A stretch of DNA of 64,000 nt, taken from NCBI GenBank assembly GCA_963779645.1, contig CAVZYX010000005.1, forward strand, positions 1,860,001 through 1,924,000, in the 5' to 3' direction. Shown piece by piece: positions 59,577 to 64,000 of the stretch (positions are counted from its first letter, which is position 1; each line of letters begins with the position of its first letter). The notes below the pieces were generated by a model. The model did no database searches and had not been told where the DNA came from. It saw nothing but the letters and a program-made list of their open reading frames with translations. This DNA is from CALMBW01 sp963779645 (lineage in GTDB: Bacteria; Actinomycetota; CADDZG01; WHSQ01). The translations under genes were made by a program, and so were the position numbers.

Positions 59577-60443
59577 ATGGATCGGAACCCTGAAATCTCG
59601 GCATCGGAGATCATGAGCATGCCCGTTAATGGCCCCGGCTCTTCCTTCTCGGACTTCCTCAGAGCAGCGTCCCCCGACCTGATCTCGACGAAGCTAGGAG
59701 GCGACAAGATCATCTCTCATCCCGAGGGCACGACCGTGCTCGCGCTTCGCTTCGCGGAGGGAGTGATCGTCGCAGGAGACCGTCGCGCTACCGAAGGTCT
59801 CCAGATCGCTCACCGCAGCATCGAGAAGGTGTTCTCGGCGGACGATATGAGCGCTGTCGCTATCGCCGGCGCGGCTGGCCCCGCGGTCGAGATGGTGCGC
59901 CTCCTGCAGACGGAGCTCGAGCACTACGAAAAGGTCGAGGGCGAGCGCCTCAGCCTCGAAGGTAAGGCCAACAAACTGTCACAGATGATCCGTGCGAACC
60001 TCCCGATGGCCATGCAAGGACTCGTGGTCGTGCCGTTGTTCGCCGGGTATGACGAACGCCGTGAAGAGGGACGGATCTTCAAGTACGACGTGACCGGGGG
60101 CCGCTACGAGGAGGACGACTTTCACGCCACTGGCTCCGGCGGTAAGGACGCACGCAGTAGCTTGAAGAAGAGGTTCCGGTTCGGACTCAAACGCGACGAG
60201 GCCGTAAAGATCGCGATCGAGGCTCTCTTCGACGCCGCCGACGAAGATGTGGGCACCGGTGGGCCCGACCTGATGCGCAACATCTTCCCCACAGTGGTCG
60301 CGATCTCATCGGCGGGAACGGTGGAGATCGCCGAAGAAGAGATCAAACGCCTCTTCGAGGAGCTGATCAGCGAGCGGCAAGAGCAGATGACCAGACCCGA
60401 GACCCACAACGTGGGTGTGCGTAGACCACAGCAGGAGGGCTGA
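59577..60443 (+). CDS. prcB: Proteasome beta subunit PrcB
   Basis: From ATG 59577 the product has 288 residues: a propeptide of about 51 residues that is cut off so that Thr (in HPEG-TTVLALRFAEG) becomes the N-terminal nucleophile. Asp and Lys of the active site follow in GVIVAGDRRATEGL (Arg-Arg in the usual Lys region of actinobacterial PrcB) and later segments. Beta rings form the proteolytic centre of the 20S core. A leaderless-type promoter supports the start. The alpha subunit gene follows by three bases. Confidence 0.96.
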   Translation: MDRNPEISASEIMSMPVNGPGSSFSDFLRAASPDLISTKLGGDKIISHPEGTTVLALRFAEGVIVAGDRRATEGLQIAHRSIEKVFSADDMSAVAIAGAAGPAVEMVRLLQTELEHYEKVEGERLSLEGKANKLSQMIRANLPMAMQGLVVVPLFAGYDERREEGRIFKYDVTGGRYEEDDFHATGSGGKDARSSLKKRFRFGLKRDEAVKIAIEALFDAADEDVGTGGPDLMRNIFPTVVAISSAGTVEIAEEEIKRLFEELISERQEQMTRPETHNVGVRRPQQEG

Positions 60444-60446
60444 TCG

Positions 60447-61130
60447 ATGGCGATGCCTTACTACGTCTCGCCGGAACAGCTCATGAAGGACAAGGGCGAC
60501 TATGCCCGCAAGGGCATCGCCCGCGGCAAGTCCGTCATCGCTCTCGAGTATGTCGACGGCATCTTCTTCATGGCCGAGAACCCTTCTGCCACACTGCATA
60601 AGATCTCCGAGATCTACGACAAGATCGCCTTCGCAGGAGTTGGGAAGTTCAACGAGTTCGAGCAGCTTCGAATCGGAGGTATCCGCCTCGTTGATGTGAA
60701 GGGCTACTCCTACTCTCGCGAGGACGTCACCGCCAAAGGACTCGCTAACGCCTACTCGCAGAGCCTCGGAACGATCTTCACGGAGGCTCCCAAGCCTTAC
60801 GAGATTGAGATCCTCGTCGCTGCGGTGGGGGACACGCAGGAACAGAACGAGATGTTCCACATCCTCTTCGACGGATCGGTCAGTGACCGCGAGCGGTGGG
60901 TTGCGATGGGCGGGCAAGCTGAAGCTTTAGGGACCTACCTCGAACAGCACTACCCGAAGAAGACGCCGACACTCGCCGCGTCGATCAAGCTCGGGCGCGC
61001 TGCCCTCCAACTGGGTGAGGACAGAGATATAGCGGCCTCGAACCTCGAGACGGCCGTTCTGGACCGCAAAAGAGCACGACGTAAGTTCCGCCGGCTGACG
61101 CCCAAGGAACTCGATGACAACCTCAAGTAA
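60447..61130 (+). CDS. prcA: Proteasome alpha subunit PrcA
   Basis: This 227-residue protein starts YYVSPEQLMKDKGDYARKGIA, the H0 region that gates the pore, and contains the Lys-rich surface pocket region that accepts the ATPase tail. Alpha rings cap the core and have no catalytic Thr. The C-terminus is basic (RKRARRKFRRLTP). It is co-transcribed with prcB. The family call is firm; some actinobacterial alpha subunits end in long disordered tails, but this one is short. Confidence 0.95.
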   Translation: MAMPYYVSPEQLMKDKGDYARKGIARGKSVIALEYVDGIFFMAENPSATLHKISEIYDKIAFAGVGKFNEFEQLRIGGIRLVDVKGYSYSREDVTAKGLANAYSQSLGTIFTEAPKPYEIEILVAAVGDTQEQNEMFHILFDGSVSDRERWVAMGGQAEALGTYLEQHYPKKTPTLAASIKLGRAALQLGEDRDIAASNLETAVLDRKRARRKFRRLTPKELDDNLK

Positions 61131-61143
61131 CCGGGAGGACTAC

Positions 61144-61341
61144 GTGACTGAAAGCAACCCAACGGACGGGCCGGGCGAAGTGGCCGTGGACGAACCCACT
61201 GCACCGACACTCGACGAGTCTCCCGACACCGAATGGGAGCAAGCAGCAGAAGACGACGACGACACATCTGAAGGAACCAGCGAGGGGACATCTGAGGGCA
61301 CTTCCGAAGGAACATCAGAAGGCACTTCAGAAGACGAGTAG
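61144..61341 (+). CDS. Small acidic Ser-Glu-Gly-Thr repeat protein
   Basis: The GTG at 61144 follows CCGGGAGGA and gives a 65-residue, almost wholly disordered acidic protein. Its C-terminal third repeats Ser-Glu-Gly-Thr five times, after an Asp run (EDDDDT), and ends SEDE. The codons of the repeats differ (GGAACC, GGGACA, GGCACT, GGAACA), so the protein pattern, not the DNA, has been kept. It lies 13 bases after prcA and is presumably co-expressed. There is no Gly-Gly terminus, so it is not a second Pup. Confidence 0.7.
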   Translation: MTESNPTDGPGEVAVDEPTAPTLDESPDTEWEQAAEDDDDTSEGTSEGTSEGTSEGTSEGTSEDE

Positions 61342-61359
61342 CTCGGTCCCGGGTATCAG

Positions 61360-62631
61360 ATGACCGACGGGGATAACCAACGCCCCGAGAGGGTTGCGCG
61401 GAGCGGCTTCCTACTGATCAAACCGCTCCGAGAGCGTGACTTCCGTCTTCTCTGGATAGGACGCACCGTCTCGCTTCTCGGCGATGGCATATTCACCGTG
61501 GCGATCGTCTGGCAGACACTCGAGATCTCGTCCGCTCCCGTCGCGCTGGGTGTCGTCACGCTCGGACGCACCCTGCCTCGCGTTGTCACGATCCTTTTCG
61601 CCGGAGCCTTCGGCGATCGCATCGGCAGGAAACCGATCCTCGTGACGAGCGAATCGATCCAAGCCGTATCGGTGGGGGTCATCGCGTTGCTTGCGACGAT
61701 GGGGATCCTGGAGCTCTGGCACCTTGTGGCGCTTGAGGCGGTCGCAGGGGCAGCTCAGGGTTTCTTCCTTCCGAACTCGACCGCGATCATCCCGGAACTA
61801 CTGCCGAAAGACCTGCTGATCCAGGGGAACGCACTCGACGCCTCGAGCCGCCTTCTGACGCAGAACTTTGTTGGACCTGCATTAGGCGGAGTCCTGATCG
61901 CAACGATAGGAACGGAAGGTGCTTTCGCACTCGACGCGCTCACGTTCCTGGTGGGCGCGGGTTGCGTTGCCCTCATCAAGCTCCTTCCACCCCCGAAGTC
62001 GGAAACGAGCTTGCGCGACGACATGCGGGAGGGGTTCAGATACACACGCAGTCAGCGCTGGCTGTGGGTCACTTTGCTTGCCGCGGGCATCTGGAACTTC
62101 TGCAATACCGGGTCGTGGCTCGTTCTCGTTCCTCTCCATCTAACAGAGGATCTCGGTGCGAGCGCAGGACAACTCGGCCTCGGCTTCGCGGCCTTCGGAC
62201 TCGGAGGAGGTCTTGCTGCTCTGCTCTCGAGTCAGTTGGCACCGCCGCGCCGGCGCATCCTTGCCGCCTATGTCTTGTGGGGGAGCGGAAGCCTCGCGTT
62301 GATCGGTATCGGTTGGTCCGACACGATCACGCTCGTCTATGCGTTCACCTTCTACGCGGGATTCGCCCTTGAATACGGCAACGTTCTGTGGACCGCTCTG
62401 ATGCAGGACCTCGTTCCCTCAAACATGTTGGGTCGAGCATCGTCGGTCGACTGGTTCATCTCGCTGAGCCTCCAGCCGATCGGCCTCGCGATCGTCGGCC
62501 CTATCGCGGCCACCGTTGGAGTAGCCGCGACGCTAGTGGGGGCCGGGGTGCTGCAATTCGTCACCGCTGTCGGAGGGGTGATGATGCCCGGCGTGCGAGA
62601 CCCTGACAAAGACCCCACGAACCCGGGATAA
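61360..62631 (+). CDS. Major facilitator superfamily transporter
   Basis: This 423-residue protein has about 12 hydrophobic segments and the MFS loop motif in the 2-3 loop (GAFGDRIGRKPILVTSE). It resembles EntS-type and other drug or siderophore exporters, with no substrate-specific motif. The start ATG lies 19 bases after the repeat-protein stop. Its presence between prcA and pafA is unusual; in mycobacteria other genes lie in this interval. Confidence 0.9.
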   Translation: MTDGDNQRPERVARSGFLLIKPLRERDFRLLWIGRTVSLLGDGIFTVAIVWQTLEISSAPVALGVVTLGRTLPRVVTILFAGAFGDRIGRKPILVTSESIQAVSVGVIALLATMGILELWHLVALEAVAGAAQGFFLPNSTAIIPELLPKDLLIQGNALDASSRLLTQNFVGPALGGVLIATIGTEGAFALDALTFLVGAGCVALIKLLPPPKSETSLRDDMREGFRYTRSQRWLWVTLLAAGIWNFCNTGSWLVLVPLHLTEDLGASAGQLGLGFAAFGLGGGLAALLSSQLAPPRRRILAAYVLWGSGSLALIGIGWSDTITLVYAFTFYAGFALEYGNVLWTALMQDLVPSNMLGRASSVDWFISLSLQPIGLAIVGPIAATVGVAATLVGAGVLQFVTAVGGVMMPGVRDPDKDPTNPG

Positions 62632-62646
62632 CGGTTCCCACCCGTC

Positions 62647-62652
62647 TATCCT
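62647..62652 (+). promoter_or_regulatory. -10 box upstream of pafA
   Basis: TATCCT ends nine bases before the pafA ATG at 62662, leaving at most a two- or three-base leader and no ribosome site. Confidence 0.5.
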
Positions 62653-62661
62653 TGAACCCGG

Positions 62662-64000
62662 ATGGAGAGGCGCATATTCGGGACCGAGAACGAGTACGGG
62701 GTCACCTGCACCTTCAGGGGGCAGCGTCGGCTGTCGCCCGATGAGGTCGCCCGCTACCTGTTCCGCCGGGTCGTTTCCTGGGGCCGGTCCAGCAACGTCT
62801 TTCTGGAGAACGGCGCCCGCCTATACCTCGACGTCGGCTCGCACCCCGAGTACGCCACTCCGGAGTGCGACAGCGTTTACGACCTCGTCGTGCACGACAA
62901 GGCAGGGGAGCGGATCCTCGAAGACCTCCTGAAAGCGGCCGAGGCTCGCCTCCGCGAGGAAGGTATCTCCGGCGACATCTATCTCTTCAAGAACAACACC
63001 GACTCCGCCGGTAACTCCTACGGGAGTCATGAGAACTATCTGGTCTCGCGCTACGGCGAGTTCGGCCGGCTAAGCGAAGTGATGATCCCGTTCTTCGTGA
63101 CGAGACAGATCTTCGCCGGTGCCGGCAAGGTTCTGCAGACGGCGCGTGGGGCTCTCTTCTGTATCAGTCAGAGGGCCGAGCACATCTGGGAGGGCGTCTC
63201 GTCCGCGACGACGCGATCGCGGCCGATCATCAATACGCGCGACGAGCCGCATGCTGATGCCGAGAAGTACCGGCGCCTGCATGTGATCGTGGGCGACTCC
63301 AACATGAGCGAGTGGGCCTCTTACTTGAAGGTGGGCACGACCGCGCTGCTCCTGCGAATGGTCGAGGAAGGCGTTCAGCTCCGAGACATGACTCTCGAGA
63401 ACGCGATCCGCGCGATCCGGGACATCTCGCGTGACACCGACTGCAAGCGGAAGGTAAGACTCGCCAACGGGCGGGAGCTTTCCGCGCTCGATATCCAGAA
63501 GGAGTATCTCGACAAAGCTCTGCGGTGGGTGGATCAGCGCGACGACACGGTCATGAAAGAGATCGCAAGCATGTGGGAGCACGCGATCACCTCGCTGGAA
63601 GAGGACCAGGATCGTCTGGTCAATCAGGTCGACTGGATCGCTAAGCGGAAGTTGATCGACGACTACCGGGCCAAGCACAACCTCACACTGACCAGTTCAC
63701 GTGTGGCGTTGATGGACCTTGCTTACCACGACGTCAACCGGAAGCGCGGGCTCTATTACATCCTCGAACGGAGGGGCCTGATGGAGCGGATGTGCGACGA
63801 AGCAGACATCGACAAGGCGAAACACGAACCTCCTCAGACGACCAGGGCGAAGCTTCGTGGCGAGTTCATCAGGGCCGCGAAGCGCAAGCGCCGCGACTAC
63901 ACGGTGGACTGGGTGCACCTGAAGCTCAACGATCAAGCGCAACGAACGGTGCTGTGCAAAGACCCCTTCCGAGCCACGGACGATCGGGTTGCGAAGCTGA
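62662..64000 (+). CDS. pafA: Pup-protein ligase PafA (3' end outside window)
   Basis: The frame from ATG 62662 stays open to the window end, giving 446 residues of a protein usually about 450-480 long, so nearly all is present. It begins RRIFGTENEYGVTCTF with the first metal-site Glu, has GSHPEYATPECDSVYDLV and FKNNTDSAGNSYGSHENYL, and lacks the Dop loop, which identifies it as the ligase rather than Dop. It phosphorylates the Pup C-terminal Glu and joins it to substrate lysines. It completes the pathway encoded from 53403 onward. Confidence 0.96.
   Translation, partial: MERRIFGTENEYGVTCTFRGQRRLSPDEVARYLFRRVVSWGRSSNVFLENGARLYLDVGSHPEYATPECDSVYDLVVHDKAGERILEDLLKAAEARLREEGISGDIYLFKNNTDSAGNSYGSHENYLVSRYGEFGRLSEVMIPFFVTRQIFAGAGKVLQTARGALFCISQRAEHIWEGVSSATTRSRPIINTRDEPHADAEKYRRLHVIVGDSNMSEWASYLKVGTTALLLRMVEEGVQLRDMTLENAIRAIRDISRDTDCKRKVRLANGRELSALDIQKEYLDKALRWVDQRDDTVMKEIASMWEHAITSLEEDQDRLVNQVDWIAKRKLIDDYRAKHNLTLTSSRVALMDLAYHDVNRKRGLYYILERRGLMERMCDEADIDKAKHEPPQTTRAKLRGEFIRAAKRKRRDYTVDWVHLKLNDQAQRTVLCKDPFRATDDRVAKL

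Noticed and set aside
61144..61341. Second Pup-like modifier
   Set aside because: It is small, acidic and disordered like Pup, but ends SEDE without Gly-Gly-Glu/Gln and lacks the ATPase-binding helix.

Overview
The window is a gene-dense stretch of a bacterial chromosome (roughly 60% GC, many GTG/TTG starts, many 4-bp ATGA/GTGA/TTGA overlaps). The Pup-proteasome genes (ARC/Mpa ATPase, dop, pup, prcB, prcA, pafA), a six-gene mce operon, a DUF3151 gene and uvrC-rapZ-yvcK point to Actinomycetota. The gene order (archaeal-type phosphoglycerate mutase, no rplS after trmD, no whiA after yvcK, mce genes without yrbE) is unlike well-studied genera, so I read it as a deep-branching or uncultured lineage. 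The exact class cannot be told from this sequence. The window shows no prophage, IS transposase, rRNA or CRISPR array, and no gene-free stretch longer than about 300 bases; the longest, 41930-42197, holds an inverted repeat.

Layout. 1-11062: DNA repair, chromosome segregation, SRP and ribosome maturation genes (mutM end, acyP, smc, ftsY, an SDR, ffh, rpsP, khpA, rimM, trmD). A reverse-strand gene bounded by inverted repeats interrupts this order between acyP and smc, and smc carries a frameshift. 11215-19127: a secreted protein, then six overlapping mce genes; the last is fused to a LytM/M23 peptidase domain. 19175-31228: uvrC-rapZ-yvcK, gap, a hidden 45-residue membrane gene, an acetyltransferase, pgk-tpiA-apgM, a BlaI/M56 regulator pair and secG. 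31246-37985: two solute-binding lipoproteins, tRNA-Leu(GAG) and a 1174-residue secreted phosphodiesterase-like protein. 38018-50079: peptidases, repair glycosylases, adk, a membrane HD-GYP protein with a long Gly-Asn repeat tail, an rRNA/tRNA methyltransferase, a HIT protein and several small unknowns. 50126-64000: an HtrA protease, a ubiquitin-like protein with a TtuA-type thiolase and TrmI, then the proteasome block, which also holds two tandem endonuclease VII-like HNH genes, an ABC exporter, a Ser-Glu-Gly-Thr repeat protein and an MFS transporter.

Working together. Pup, PafA, Dop, ARC and the PrcA/PrcB core form a complete pupylation-degradation pathway; ARC keeps the C-terminal Gln-Tyr-Leu tail and Pup already ends in Gly-Gly-Glu. 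The ubiquitin-like protein, TtuA and TrmI would modify positions 54 and 58 of the tRNA T-loop. gap and pgk-tpiA-apgM cover the middle of glycolysis. FtsY and Ffh form the SRP targeting pair, with SecG as part of the translocon.

Many operons start with a TANNNT -10 box ending 6-7 bases before the start codon, the pattern of leaderless transcripts. The most unusual items are the Mce-LytM fusion, an SMC with no recognisable hinge, the inverted-repeat-bounded cassette in the smc neighbourhood, the compensated frameshift in the HD-GYP repeat tail, and the closeness of a ubiquitin-like module to the Pup-proteasome.
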